From Ornithodoros turicata (Eukaryota; Arthropoda; Arachnida; Ixodida; Argasidae): a DNA stretch of 64,000 nucleotides. Numbering within the stretch: position 1 is the first letter of the stretch; each line of letters begins with the position of its first letter. Location: the NCBI RefSeq assembly GCF_037126465.1, contig NC_088206.1, positions 49,890,841 through 49,954,840 on the forward strand, written 5' to 3'. Made by a program: the position numbers and the translations under genes. This document shows, piece after piece, positions 45,101 through 56,930 of this stretch. The notes under the pieces were generated by a model. It was not told where the DNA came from. It was given only the letters and a program-made list of their open reading frames with translations, and did not search any database.

Positions 45101-45238
45101 AAGAAGTATGTCTGGTTTTTCTTCTTCCCGCTGTTTGTGGTAGCATCTGGACTGCAACAGGGGAGTGTGCATCACTGCAGGCCATGGCAGTGCTACATAC
45201 TTTGAATACAAAAATGAAGCTACTTTGCTGCTCAACAT
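36191..45238 (-). CDS. DMAC2: DMAC2 (ATP5SL) complex I assembly factor, four coding exons
   Basis: Homologue of distal membrane arm assembly component 2, a mitochondrial protein that helps build the distal membrane arm of respiratory complex I. Coding exons on the minus strand: 45238-44961, 42158-41938, 41867-41705, 36368-36191. All junctions have GT-AG, and phases join to 279 residues (human about 257). Exon 1 has a basic, Ser/Tyr-rich N terminus suited to mitochondrial import. Exon 2 carries the conserved YIPERHGILGPDLAAAAFL and VKFVGKEEW blocks; exon 3 has leucine-rich repeats (LKALRLCGCPFIDDWCVDRL, LEHLDLSGCTQITERGLSSL); exon 4 ends EDCLPQCEIRGVDYW and a Pro-rich tail. An acceptor (CTTTCAG at about 45272) just upstream of the ATG shows a further 5' UTR exon. 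Intron 3 carries a 4.1 kb hAT. Confidence 0.93.
37999..38601 (-). pseudogene. hAT transposase, C-terminal part
   Basis: About 200 residues in one open frame. There is a helical region (FHISRKLKNGMKKAAEKAEC, FFKCIRCLDPLQITSLTQD), then the Leu-rich end with YLPVPINSADAERSFSQY, the hAT dimerisation signature. It is long and intact, suggesting the host element is not very old. The rest of the protein lies beyond the MITE at 38719-39587. Confidence 0.85.
38719..39587. mobile_element. Giant foldback MITE inside the hAT transposase gene
   Basis: 869 bp with TA on both sides (38717-38718, 39588-39589), beginning CAGGGTGTCCCAGCTAACTG and ending with its exact complement. The inverted match continues almost to the centre: CTATATTGCAATTGATTTC, CTAGGGAGTGC, GATATCGTAGCCG/CGGCTACGATATC, and further in AACGCCATTTTTTC against its complement. 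Each arm is roughly 350-400 bp. Tc1/mariner-type by its TA site and ends. It has no coding role. Confidence 0.92.
39590..40592 (-). pseudogene. hAT transposase, N-terminal and catalytic parts
   Basis: Minus-strand frames overlap with shifts at about 40210 and 39900. The first 176-residue frame has a CGBP1-like C2H2 finger (CKACAKSVDHRQ followed by H and HC about 20 residues on). The next has an Asp-rich VSVIVDETTDNRS motif that includes the first catalytic Asp of hAT enzymes. A third has the HTVNLV block. At least two frameshifts inactivate it. Confidence 0.85.
42507..44078. mobile_element. hAT-type element with GTTTTAAG duplication
   Basis: 1572 bp from TAGAGGTGTGTGAATATTCG to the near complement CGCACACCTCTA, with 8-bp duplications GTTTTAAG at 42499-42506 and 44079-44086. 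Sub-terminal ATTCGAATACGAATCG motifs occur at both ends. The interior has a sequence common in animal DNA (a tract of GAAACTGAAACCGAAACT near 42765) but no transposase. In DMAC2 intron 1. Confidence 0.88.
44366..44845. mobile_element. TTAA MITE family B, copy 3
   Basis: 480 bp between TTAA sites, with inverted ends TTAAAGGGGCACAAAAGTGG and GCGCTTTAGTGCCCCTTTAA. A GA-microsatellite (44603-44622) lies inside. It ends about 115 bp from DMAC2 exon 1, in intron 1. Confidence 0.85.
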
Positions 45239-46508
45239 TATCGCTGTGTCGCTTCAGCAGTAGTCCACAGGCTGAAAGAAAAAAAAAGCAATAGTAATCA
45301 TACGAGTAGAATTGAAATCGTATACATGACAAGTTTTCGGGTTTAGAAGGGCCCAACCAATCAAATTTTGTTACGAAATCAGTTATTTCAATGACAATTA
45401 ACCACTACTATCCCTTGAAAAGTGCTCTCCGAACATTTAGTTGCACAGTACATTGGCGTGTTGTCTTTTGGCCGTATGGTTTGTAATTCGCCATCCCCAC
45501 GTCTACACAGAGGCACTTTAGCATAAATTGCCTTTCAAGCGTTCAATGAATGTCCACTGTTAGAAAGGTGTCGCATACTTTGCGCGTGACCGGTGCTACT
45601 ACAACGAACGGGGGGTTTACGTCGCGAGACAACTGAGATCATGAGCGACTACAACGAAAGTACCGCTCTTTCGAACAAAACGAGTTCTCATAGGGACGCC
45701 GAGTGATTACATGCATTTGATGTTGTTGGAATAAAGCACATGTGCAATTGTTCGAAACGTGTACGTACAAGAGCTACAAACTGAATCGCAATTCCATTCG
45801 TAGATGGATGTGGATGGATGCGTATTTATTCCATGGCATGCATGCAAACCGCAGAGCCGTTTATGCAACACCGCAATGCAGCAACACCAACGAAGCTATA
45901 ATCGCTATAATGGCTATATTATGTTGATTAGGTCGCGACGTTATATCTATAAATAAATAAATAAAATAACGCTCTGAGTGGACAGAAATATTCTCAATTT
46001 GAGTAAACCATATCAAATTAATAGCATATTCTTTCATGCTTGCAGCGGCGTCTGCTCTGCTGTCGCTCTAGTTGATGTGATGAAGCAGGGTGCAAAACAA
46101 GGCATATGCCCAATCGTCCATATGGATAATACAGGTCGTAATTGTATTTGATACAGTGACACAGATGTCAGCAAATTGGCTAATAATAAGGGTGTAGTTC
46201 GGAGTGGTTACAGTTTCGTGTGCAGCTGTAATGTTATGAGGGAAGAATCGGACACATCTGACGAGGAACGAACACAATCAAGCTGACAAATTGATATAAT
46301 ACGTAAGTTGAACCATGGCCTGTCAACTGACCGATTCGATTGAGAAATAACACCGTAAATGAAGTCGTGCTTCTCCGTTATGAACCTCTAACAAGTGTTC
46401 AGGACAGGTTATTCCGGGGGAAATGAATTTTCAGCGTGCTTCGTTGATATTTGAAAAGTTTCTTTTTATGGCTTCCAGGAAAAGCGAAGAAGTAGGCACA
46501 GTTTGCAT
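45239..46508. other. DMAC2-GCC1 divergent intergenic region
   Basis: The two genes read away from each other. Acceptor-like sites stand just before both start codons (CTTTCAG at about 45272 on the minus strand, TTTTACAG at 46511-46518 on the plus strand), so both should have untranslated first exons in this 1.3 kb and may share a promoter. No TATA box or further gene recognised. Confidence 0.5.
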
Positions 46509-46525
46509 TGTTTTACAGATCTGAA

Positions 46526-49500
46526 ATGACTACCATTACTGAGCATACGAACCGCAGAGAGCTCTGCGAAATAATTTGCGCGCAGCAGGAGAAGCTGAAG
46601 CATTACCAGACGAAACTTAAAGGTAAAACCTTACTGTCTTCTCGCACAATTCCCTTTGTATATCTTTGGAAACGTCGTCTAATTTGGCAGATCTTGTACG
46701 TGGGTACAAGAGTCTACAAAAGGAAAAAGAGGCATTGGAAGCCAGTTTCAAGGCCATAAGTTCGCAGAAGAAGACGAATGTTCCTGAAGACACACAGAAA
46801 GTGGAAAACAAATTTGGTGACACTGACAAAGAGGAGAGTGAAAGTTCCGAGAAGTCTCAAGAAACACAGGATGCAGGACATGCAGAGCACAGTTCCATTG
46901 TAGGTGACTGATGCCATACTGAAAAGAAAGTTTTCACTATTCTGACACTATCCTAACTGTGTCCTGCTAAAATACAATTAATTCGCAGGGATGCAAAGAC
47001 AGCCAGCAGGTGGAAGCCTTATCTGAGGCCTTAGTAACTCTCACAGAAGAAAAGTCCCGCATGGAGGCAGCCTTTCAAGGTGACAGACGTAGGCTTCTGC
47101 AGGAGAAAGAAGTCGCTATAAAACAGCTCAATGAACAGGAACAGGCAGCATCTGCCAATGTCAAGGCACTTGAGGCCAAGTTGTCAGAGGTATGCCTTGT
47201 ACTCCAGGAGTACATCTGGAATTTCAGTTCAGGAAGAGCGCAGTTGCCCGACATACTTGCTCACAATTTCTTGTCCGCATTGCACCGGCTGCAGTCGGTA
47301 CAGCTAAATGTGGCTTATAGTGGTATTTCTGTGTATCAAGATTCTTGGGCAACACTAGGACTTTCAATAATTAACGGAACTGTGAAATCACATTTGGGAT
47401 TGCTCAACGCTTTAACTGATCAAGCAGGCTATTGGGTGCAACCATCCAAATATTTTTCATATGCAGGATCATATCACAATTTACAAAAACACCCAGAAAA
47501 AATGGTCTTGTGCGGAGCTCCGTGACCTTGGAGATGTGACCCAAAGTTCTGCCGTAGCACGGTGTTGCATGGGCGTGTGGCGAGTACTAATGAGCGAGCC
47601 ACTTGCTCGATGCTCCCATCAGTACACCTGGCATCATGAAGTGATGTAGTTCCCCAATGGGGTTTCTGAAGGAGTTCAGGGGTTTCTTGACCCTGTTGAG
47701 ATCCTTTAACACACTACGGGTCCGCTATGATCATTGTGTTTGGTGTGGGAATGCATTTGTTTCTCATGCAACCAGCCACAGCTAAAAAACAAAAAAATTT
47801 GTGGATGGGTCTTTCACTGTAAAATCATCTAAATGCTGCACATCATTAAAAAATGAGAGGTTGAGAAAACATATGCAACTCACTATATGTATGGTTCTGT
47901 TCCATCAACGAGAATAATGAATCAACGAGATTCAGTATGTGAAGTCCCACATTCCTCTGTTTTAGTTCACATTCCTCATTTCGAGATTTTTCTTCTTTTT
48001 TTCTGTTGGGTTTCTAAAACTGTGAGTTATTCAAACCACCATCAATGGTGGGGCCAAACAGTGCTCAGAGACGTCGGCAGGCAAAGTGGCGTTTTATCCG
48101 TGCACCCTTGCCCAGAGGCTTCTCTGGTGTCCGGCTCCCTTTTTACAAGAGTCTAGGTCACCACAGAAAACTATGCACTTCCTTTCTCCATGATAACACA
48201 TCACTACAAAAATAGACGAGGAGGTGAATAGTTGAGAGCGATGGAGGAACCTGTGCTGCACGTGATCTCCGGTGTACAATAGCTTCATAACACAAAGTTT
48301 CAGAAATCAATATTTACAATGTGATTTCTACAAGAGGTTTGGAAATAGTTTATCAACCCCTTTAACACTGTCTTGGCAGTTGTGATACCCATACAGATAA
48401 AAGATCCCCCAACATCTGCGTTCCACCATCTTTCTGGCTTCATGTGTAGTTGAATGCAGGCAGATTTTCATCAGTTGTTTGTATTGTAGTGCTACCAGCT
48501 GAACGCATAACATTTCAATGGAAGGTCATCCCTTAAAATGTAGCTTGAACAACTTGCTTTTTGTTACAAAAACAAGAACAAACAACATTATTTTGCTGGT
48601 AATAACGAGATAAAGACATGAACCTCAATAACTTCCTCCTCACCACATTGTTCACCTGAAGTACACGCCCAAATCACTTTCCTTTTAGTATTACGGAGCA
48701 TTTGACAGCCTACTTTTCTACCATGCAACAGCTTCGCATGAAACTCCGTGAGGAACAGACACAACGTGAACATGAAGAAAGCAATCATGCAGCTATGTTG
48801 CGTGAGCTGCAGCGTCTAGTCGCGCAGGAACGCCGCACACGAGAGGCTCTTGAAGAGAAGTTGGAAGCTGTCACACTTCGAGCTGCACAGGTAAGGTCCA
48901 CATAAGTCCACACAGTGGTCACATCATATCAAACAGTCGTCTGGTTGCACAGCCAGGTGGCGCAGGTGCTTCACCCAATCAACGAAGGTTTTCGTGCTTC
49001 ATATGCTTTATGGACTATTGTTTTACAGAATTACGTTTCAATGGAGGACTCGTTTCTAAGGATGTTGTCGTATAGAACTAAGGCCCTGGATTGAGTTTAA
49101 TAGAGGGATTGGTGCGTCAGTGCATCATTGACTGTCCATGCCAGCATGTATAATTGTTGAATATGCATGGGCTGCAACAAATTTTGACTATGTTACTTGA
49201 TAAATATTGGAGGAGAGAGAGAGAGCAATTTGACATTTGAGTAAAACATTTGTTGTTAATTTTCAGGCCTAGATTATGTGCATTCCTCAAGTTCATCTCA
49301 TGTCTTTGCTTTAGGATAATTTCTTTTTTTCGAGAGTGCATAAATATCGGGCCGACATTAATTTTGACACCTCACATGTAGCTCTAGCTATGACACTACA
49401 GGTTGCAGTATCTCGGACTCTTCGTGGCCACTTTTCAATTACCCTTTTCACATTGTCTATTGCACTGTATCCCAAATATTGTTTGTAACTACAAGACAAT

Positions 49501-52500
49501 CTTGTAAACTATTAGCGGTGCTCTCTTGGTTCATGCCTATCAGCAAATCGTCATAGGCAAGTGATGCAAAGCAAAGCAATCAGCCAGTAGTATTACGCAC
49601 CTATCTTTCAAGGGACTACGAAACAATTTTTACTTGTTTTTGTTTAACAGAAGAGATGTTCGTGAACACACAAGCAAAGGTTTACGTCTCATGAGAGAAT
49701 TTAAATGGATTATGGAATTTATACAAAGCTGATCCACCTGGCAACACATGACAGCATGAGTGTAATGTGGAGAAACTTGAAGCACTGTCTATGTCCGATA
49801 ACGTCACTGCACACCAGAAGTAGGCACTGTCGACCGCTGCCCACTCATGTTCACTCATGCTCACTCATCTCAAGCTCAGCTCCTTGTTTGCTCGCTCGTG
49901 CTCACTCGCCGCTCAGCTTCCTTTGCTGACTCACTCCCCACTCAGCTCGCCGTTTGCTCACTCATGCTCAACTTATCTGTCACATTGAGCATGTGTGAGC
50001 ATGAGTGAGGAGGCTCATGAGTGTGAATTTTGTCAAGTATATCATGTTCCTTCACGTAGCAGCTGCATGCGCTTTGACCATGAGACTGCCCTTAGCTCAT
50101 GGTGTTATCCCAGTCGAAAATCACAAGCTGGAACCTGTTAGGGGTCATGCTGGTTCTGAATGGTTCTTGTGGGTTTGAACAGGTTCCAGCTTACCACAGG
50201 AGACCAGCCAAGGTGGTCTAAGCAGGAAATCAGAAAAGCCGAGGTGGTCTAAGCAGAACTGTAGTCCATGTACAATTGGTTTAAGCTGGATAATATTCAG
50301 TTGAAAAGGTTCCAGCAGAACTGTAGTCCATGTACAATTGGTTTAAGCTGGATAATATCCAGTTGAAAGGGTTCCAGCAGAACTGGAGTCTGTGCACAGT
50401 TGGTTTAAGCTGGATAATATCCAGTTGAAAGGGTTCAAGCTGGATACATTAAGACTGGTTCCAGCTGGATCCGTCAAAGCTGGTTTCAGGTGACTCCATC
50501 TGAGCTGGTCTCTGCTGGAATTTGTTCCATAAGCCAGCTTAGATGGAACTACTTGAGTTTCCAAATGGTTCCAGCTTGTGATTTTCGACTCAGATGCTAC
50601 CATTGTAACTTTTCAGGATATCGAGAAGGTCTCAACAGACTATTACGATGTTTAGATTGATATTGGGGAGGGATCCACTTAGTGGTACTCGTGCGGCTGA
50701 TCTACGTAGTGCCTACGGCAGTCCGGAGACTTTCGTTACCACTCATTTCAGCTCTCCGTTTGCTCACTCATGCTGACTCACTAACTCCCTGCTCAGCTGT
50801 TCATATGCTCACTCACCCCCTGCTCAGCTCTCCATTTGCTCACTCACGCTCAACTCATTCACCACATTGAGCATGAGTGAGTTTTGCAGAGGTATGCTTG
50901 CACACTGAATTTCATGCCCATAGTTGGCCTTTTTGTGCGAGCCGTGTGCAAACACAACCTAAGGAGGCATGGGGTATGTCAGTAAGTGAGAGAAGGAACA
51001 GGTGAGGAATGCAGGGGAGAGGTTCAGAAGAGGTTTAAACCGCGCGTGGTTAAAAAACTGCGCATGTTAGTCAGGAAAAATTTCTTATCTACATGTTTCT
51101 CGACAAGAACCGTTTTTAGGAAAAGTATTACAGGATGTTCAGGAAATCTCATAGTCCCTTTACTGCACACAGTCTTGTGGCAGTGTTTGTCTGGTAAGTG
51201 CATGCTACTCTGAACATTCTAGGCAGATCGTGTGAAGGAATACGAAGCCAAAGTACAAAGACTAACTTTGGAACTGACAGAAGTCCGTCGGCGACTCTCC
51301 GATGCTGAAGCAAAAGCTGATGAACCCTCACCTCTCTTACTCAAAGTCCAGCAGGAACTTGTGGACCTTAAGGTTGGTGTTTTCTTGCTTTACTTACTGC
51401 TTGCAATTAAATACTGGCTACAGTATTTTTCCCTGGGTGCAACCTCTTCCGATTTGGGTGTAATTCTATTGTTAAGGAAAAGAAGGAGGCTGCTCGCGTA
51501 CGCATCTTTCATCGTACAGCCTGTAGCTGTTCGTTAAAGCCTGTTCTGTTCACATCTCTGGCGCTTCCTCAACATCTATACTGCATGTAGTGACAGCCCT
51601 GTCGCACCTAGTGCAGCTGTTTGTTCAGCAAAGGGAGTATGTATAGAGTGTGCTACCTATAACTAGAGTTTCTCATTTTCTGGGATTATATTTTTCGAAA
51701 TGTGGTGGGAAAAGTGCCAATATTTTGGGAACCTGGAAATATTGGAAATGAATACGTTGTCTCCTGAAAATGTTTTTTTAGAAAACATTTTTGATTATGG
51801 AAATACCAGAAAATTTACAGAGAAAATGCTGTCTTTTGCTAATTTGCGGTAAATATTTAATTTCCGCAAGCATACATTTACTTTCTCAACACCCCAGGTG
51901 CAAGGTTCATGTTAGCATATCCATGAACTTGTTATCTGGATGGTTGGACCATGGAATGGAGCCAATCAGATAGTACATAGGACAGGTCTATGTGCCACAA
52001 TCTAAACACAGTAGAAGGAGCATGCATACTCTCAAACATCCTCCTTCACATGGGGTGTGAGCAAGATTATCCGCACGTTAGAATCTCTCACAAAAGCACT
52101 GTGCTTTGGTGGTTGAGTTTTATGGTCAGATATCATACATGTCTCAGTCTCAGTGATATTATTTCATGCTCAGTGCCATTAGGAAAAAATAATCAAATCA
52201 TCATCAAATGTGATTCATTTTTGGGATTGGGATCTTAATTGGGTCCTCCGTTTTGGCATGAAACAGTTTATATGGTACTTTTCTGTCACCAAGCTTTTAT
52301 GTTGATAAATACTTGCACTATTGAAGTCCCTAAGCTTTGAATACAATACTTCAGATAGCTTTCTGTTAAAGATAGCCTGTAATATGTATTCCAAATGTAA
52401 TAACATTTTTCCACAGGAACTGTACAGTTGACACCTAGGGCCGGTTATTAGGGTCATCCGCCAACTAAATGCACTTGCATTGTTTTGTTCTGATTCTGTT

Positions 52501-54792
52501 TCCAGGTTAAACATCAGCAGGAATTGGAATGTGAACTCGAGAGAGCAGCACAGGCACAAGCTGAACTCAAACAGCAAGCGTCAGGCAGCGAGACTCGTGT
52601 AGCCAGCCTCGAAGGCCACCTGCAGGAACTGTCTCAAGCAGTAGGCACTTATGACCGCCTGCGACTGCAAGACCGTGTGGCCATTGAAAGACTACGAGAA
52701 AGGGTCTCGCAGCTTGCACGAGAAAATGCCACACTTGCCTGCTCTGCTGGGTTAGGCATTGGCACTGGAGTAGACTATGCTGAAGGCTCAGAGGTATACA
52801 GATTTCTCTTCTCACACATTAAAAAGAAACGTTGATTTTAGCAGGTGCATGAATTAAGGAAACACGGGAGAGAACAACATGCCTTGCAATCTGCAGTCTT
52901 CAAAAAAAGGCTGCTGCTTAGGGTATTGTGTTGTATTGTTCTCCACAGCTTTCTGACTTGCGATTCGTATCACAACAGCGAGCAGGTGTGCAAAGTATCA
53001 GAACATTGTGTAGATGCTCCGTCTACCCATTTATTATGTCCAACTTTTTAAATGGCAAAGGTCAGTTTTTGTAGCTCAGAAAAAGGACTTTACATTGAGG
53101 AGCGAACTGTGAGCACTGAGGAAGTAGGTAGGTTTCAGATTTGATTGATGCAAGGCACCTTGCTCGAGTTTGGGCAGAAGGTAACAACATTGCTCAGTTT
53201 TGACACCATGTTGTTTGCAGACGTCACATTGATTGTTTTGTTTTGATGGATCAGCTGTTTTGAACCACTGCGGTTCAGTTGGTATGAAACGCTCCAATTT
53301 CTAGAAAGGGCATATGAACTGGAAGCAGCAAAAGACAAGGACAGAGACAAGAAGTTGATGCTAAAGCAGTCATAACGTTAACTTCTTGTCTCTGTCCTCG
53401 TCTTTTGCTGCTTCCAGTTCAAACGTTGGTTTACCAATTACCCTGACTTAATACTCTTGTGCAGTTTATTTCTAGAAAGGATTTTGCTGTCATTACTTTT
53501 GGGTCCTCCTACAGCTGAAAAACAGAGTTGTCCTTCAGTGGGCAGTGGTTCTTACTTAATTCTGAGAGTAAGAAAAGTCTGCTAATGTCCCAAGGGAAAC
53601 TCCTTGACTTTTAGCTCACTCAATAGCATGTAGCCACTTCGCAAGACAATAGTGCTGAAAGAGCACAATATATGTGTTAGCCCAAAAGTCTTCCCTGTGA
53701 TTCTCCTTAGTTCGTGGAGTTTTCACCATGTATTAAACATGGTGCATACCATTGCATCGACTTGCAAGCAGCAAGATTGACATATATACATACGTCTACA
53801 TATGGGCACTGGAGAACGCTAAGCACTGTCCATTCAGCACGACTGTTCTGCACCTTGTGTTCATCTAAAATACGAGAGGGGCTTTTTGGTTTTTTCACCC
53901 GAAAATTTGCCTGTCCACCCGATATCGCCCGATTTTTACCGTTTTACAGCTCCTGAAGTAAAAACCAATTTTTACTGATTTTCAAAATTGTAAAACCCGA
54001 AAACACAATGCCCTATTTATATTGTTGTGCTTCCTCGCACATTGATAGACATATTCAGATTCTTTTATTCATGCATACATAGCTGAAATTACATGTTACA
54101 TATTGATATACATATTGATGGACATATCCTACGAAATACATAGCCGCGTTAGGACATATATAACTATATATAATACTATATACCGATAAACGATATAAAT
54201 TATTCGTGCCTTAGGACTCAAACCTTGATGTTGCTACCCTCCTGGATCGGTTCACGAAGCTGCGACAAACACTGAAAGAAGCAAATCAGCGTGCAGAGAA
54301 TCCTGTAAACCTTATGGGTGAGCACATTTCAGTGGAAAGCTTCAACATGCCCAGGAGCAGAGGCTTGTGCATAGACTGCTGTAGGAGGACACGACAGGCA
54401 TGGTGCATTTCGTGTTACTCTCTTTCTTTCAGCATATTTCCGAGAGCTTGCCGAAGAAGAGGTCCTGGGTCTGCACGCAAAATGCCACGAGGAACAAGAA
54501 CAGCTCAAGGACGAGTTTGAGCGCTACAAGGCTCGAGCACAATCAGTGATAAAGAACGGCTCATCTCTAAAGGTACAAAAGAGTGTTCTCTCTTTCAGTT
54601 TCTACCCTATTCTTCTACTCCTGGAGTGATAATATTTAGGCAGACTGTGTGTATGTGTAGGGCCAAGAAAGTAGTAGGGAGAAAGAGGTCCTGCATCGTC
54701 AAGTAAAGGAACTACAGGGGCAGGTGAAGTCTCTCCGTGCTCACTATGAAGCGGAGGAACAGAAGAACAGGGAAAAATTGACTCAGCTTCAG
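46526..54792 (+). CDS. GCC1: GCC1 (GCC88) trans-Golgi golgin, first nine coding exons (partial)
   Basis: Homologue of GRIP and coiled-coil domain-containing protein 1, a peripheral trans-Golgi golgin involved in endosome-to-Golgi retrieval. Exons: 46526-46622, 46691-46899, 46989-47189, 48732-48890, 51223-51372, 52506-52793, 54215-54317, 54433-54572, 54661-54792. Phases join in frame to 493 codons. Diagnostic matches to the human protein: GYKSLQKEKEALEASFKAIS, LTEEKSRMEAAF, AAMLRELQRLVAQERRTRE, VGTYDRLRLQDRVAIERLRE, DEFERYKARAQSVIK. Nearly the whole product is coiled coil, rich in Glu, Gln, Lys and Leu. The Golgi-binding C-terminal GRIP domain is not in the window; the next exon must lie beyond 64000 or was missed. 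The start of exon 4 (48732) is the only phase-consistent acceptor but is weaker than one at 48689. Confidence 0.9.
47190..48731. other. GCC1 intron 3
   Basis: No transposon or RNA gene recognised. The frame that continues exon 3 past its donor (to 47525) is read-through into the intron. Confidence 0.4.
49830..50900. repeat. CACTCATGCTCA minisatellite, split by a MITE
   Basis: Degenerate short repeats around TGCTCACTCA run at 49845-50010 and again at 50740-50885. Both blocks close with an inverted CATTGAGCATG...AGTGAG segment. The two blocks flank the MITE at 50112-50590 and look like one repeat region or two sister copies. In GCC1 intron 4. Confidence 0.6.
50112..50590. mobile_element. MITE with internal 60-bp tandem repeats
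   Basis: The ends AGTCGAAAATCACAAGCTGG and its exact complement at 50567-50590 form a perfect inverted repeat of about 24 bp. The interior has three tandem copies (about 50250-50440) of a 60-61 bp unit containing TTGGTTTAAGCTGGATAATA. Further GGTTCCAGC / GCTGGAACC motifs are scattered through it. No clear target duplication. Confidence 0.75.
51373..52505. other. GCC1 intron 5
   Basis: AT-rich, no recognisable element or gene. Confidence 0.4.
53316..53420. repeat. Near-perfect 41-bp hairpin
   Basis: The left arm 53316-53356 (GAACTGGAAGCAGCAAAAGA onward) pairs with the right arm 53380-53420 with one mismatch, around a 23-nt loop. In GCC1 intron 6. It is too short for a standard MITE and shows no clear flanking duplication; it may be a young small foldback element or a local inverted duplication. 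Confidence 0.85.
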
Positions 54793-54835
54793 GTCAGTAC
54801 AGTTTTATTATCTTTAGTTTGCAGATAGTGAATAC

Positions 54836-55744
54836 TACGGGTGTGCGAATCCGAATATTTTAAGTCGAATCGAATATCAAATCGAATGGGAGAAAAAATT
54901 CCGAATACCGAATCGAATATCGAATATTCGTGCAAAATTTACAATATGCGGCTTTTGCACTAAAAGTTTCCATTTGGTAGCCCATGGCTTTAATGTAATT
55001 TTTCTGGCATTAACTGTCACGAGAGAGACACGCAATTCTTCTGTTTAAAGCCCCTACTCTTTCTTTTTTGCATGAGAGTGCTTCCTGCTTTCCAGGTGAG
55101 CCTACACTTACTGGAGTACTGGAGTGGTTACCTTCATTTCAAAATTTTATGTCAGGCAGTAGCATGTTACACGGATGAGGCTGTAATTGCTTCAGACAAC
55201 CACAGGCCATTCGTGAAACAAACGAATTGGCATCCTGCCTCAGCTTTGCCATGAACACCCTTTAGTTTCTTTGCACTCGCCCTAGGAAGTTGCACTACTG
55301 AAATTTTAGACGTGAAGGACAACATTAAGACACCCTTCTTGTTTGTGGGCTGTAGTCATTATACAAGAGTCCTAACTTTTTAAAGGCGACCTCACAGACA
55401 TCAAATCAAAGTCCCTCGTCGGCACCGCTAAACTGCACGTGGGAGGGGCGCCACCCCTTCCACAGACGATGTCTACAAAGCTAACTTTGGATAACGTTAT
55501 CTCAAGCTAAACACCATCCCGCCTGTGTTGGTCCTGCAGCAAGGGCAATTTCGTAAAGCGGGCTTCTCATGCACGGAAGCATCAGGTGAAGCCCACTTTC
55601 GGGTTGCGGCGTTCATATTCGTGGAATAGTCGAATATTCGAAAATTCGAAAATTCGAATATTGGATATTCGATTCGCGAATCGAATAGTTCAAGCGCTTG
55701 ATATTCGATTCGAATTCGAGAACTCGAATATTCGGACACCCCTA
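54836..55744. mobile_element. hAT-type element, repeat family C, full copy
   Basis: 909 bp with ends TACGGGTGTGCGAATCCG and CGGACACCCCTA, flanked by GTGAATAC at 54828-54835 and 55745-55752. Sub-terminal ATTCGAATA-type motifs occur at both ends. The right half (55330-55745) is shared with 33355-33693 and, inverted, with 60840-62185. Non-coding. It begins 43 bp after GCC1 exon 9. Confidence 0.88.
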
Positions 55745-55933
55745 GTGAATACTAATCTTTCACAATACTTGCAATTATTCTAAGCTCCTCACGCTGTTTG
55801 GTAAATGTTACCTTTTGCATGGTCATGTGGTAATGTCTTGCAGAACGGACATTAATTTATCTATTGGTTACTCCTATTGCTGTACGACATGTCATATGCA
55901 ATTGTTGGACTGCTGCAATATGATGCACTAAGG

Positions 55934-56930
55934 CAGGGGTTCTCAAACTGGGTTCCGCAGTTGCCGAGAGCGCTAGCTACGCGTTTACTGGCATACTGGA
56001 CGCACTCGCATATTAAACACGCCACAATCTGAGCGCCGAAATGCTGGTACCCTTCTGTTCCCGGCACATTAAACGCTTCGCGACTTTAGTAGCGCGGCCG
56101 GATCGTCTCGCGCAACGCCAGCCTGCCATCGTATCGCGCTCGCGTGACCGCTCGTGTCGCTCGGTCAACCAGATGGAGCGCCTGGCGCCAGAGTAATGAA
56201 CGACGAATGCGACAAACATTGAGGAGTATTTCGTCCACGTTTGATAGAACGGAAGACCATTCCATGTTGGAGAATCGTGACGTTCGATTCCGGGGAGATC
56301 GCCGCTGATATCTCGGAATAATAATGGCAAAAGGGCAAGGGTGCAGGCCAGCTGGTACAAAGCGAGAACGTGTCGTGTCGTCCCTCCTCTGACCCTTTCT
56401 CGGGTTCCAATTGTTTCATCTCGGAATAAATCGCGCCGTTCGATTCCCGGGAGATGGCCGCGGATATCTCGGTATAAATCGCGACGATGATGCGGAATCG
56501 CAACGTTCAATTCCCGGTAGATTGCCGCCGATACCTCAGAATAAATCGCGATGATGAGGCAGAATCGTTCGATCGCAGAATCAATATGTATCTCGGAATA
56601 AAATCCGGGTTCCAATTTTCCTCCGCGTATTGAACGCACCTCCTCAATGGCGCGATGTCTATGGGTAAAAACGAGCGTATTATACGCGAGTAAATATGGT
56701 ATAGGGAACGCGCTCCCTCGCACATTACAGTCGCGGCTAAATCCCCACAAGGGTTGTCCCAGATGTAGTTAATTGTTGGTTTGGTGGAATAAAAATAACT
56801 GTGTGTTCTATTATTAGTTTTGTGTGATCCCTCTCATGTTCCTACAAAACTAGGTCCTGCGAGCTGGGCGGGGGTTCCTCCAGTGCGCCTGCAAGTGTGC
56901 AGGGGTTCCTTGGGCGTTTGAGAACCCCTG
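55934..56930. mobile_element. hAT-type element with CAGGGGTTCTCAAAC ends
   Basis: 997 bp, inverted ends CAGGGGTTCTCAAAC, flanked by CACTAAGG (55926-55933) and CACTAAAG (56931-56938), a duplication with one change. The interior has repeated CGATTCCCGGGAGAT / CTCGGAATAAATCGCG motifs (56280-56610), a short degenerate tandem array. At about 56692 it carries a GCGAGTAAATATGG end like that of the 29362-30810 element. No transposase. Confidence 0.82.

Noticed and set aside
48689..48731. Stronger-looking splice acceptor for GCC1 exon 4 at 48689
   Set aside because: Using it shifts the frame relative to exon 3. The acceptor before 48732 keeps phase 0 and fits the protein alignment, unless an unseen small exon lies between.
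49200..50900. Short regular repeats considered as a CRISPR array
   Set aside because: The repeats are degenerate, adjacent and without spacers of constant length, in an animal intron. They are a minisatellite and MITE.
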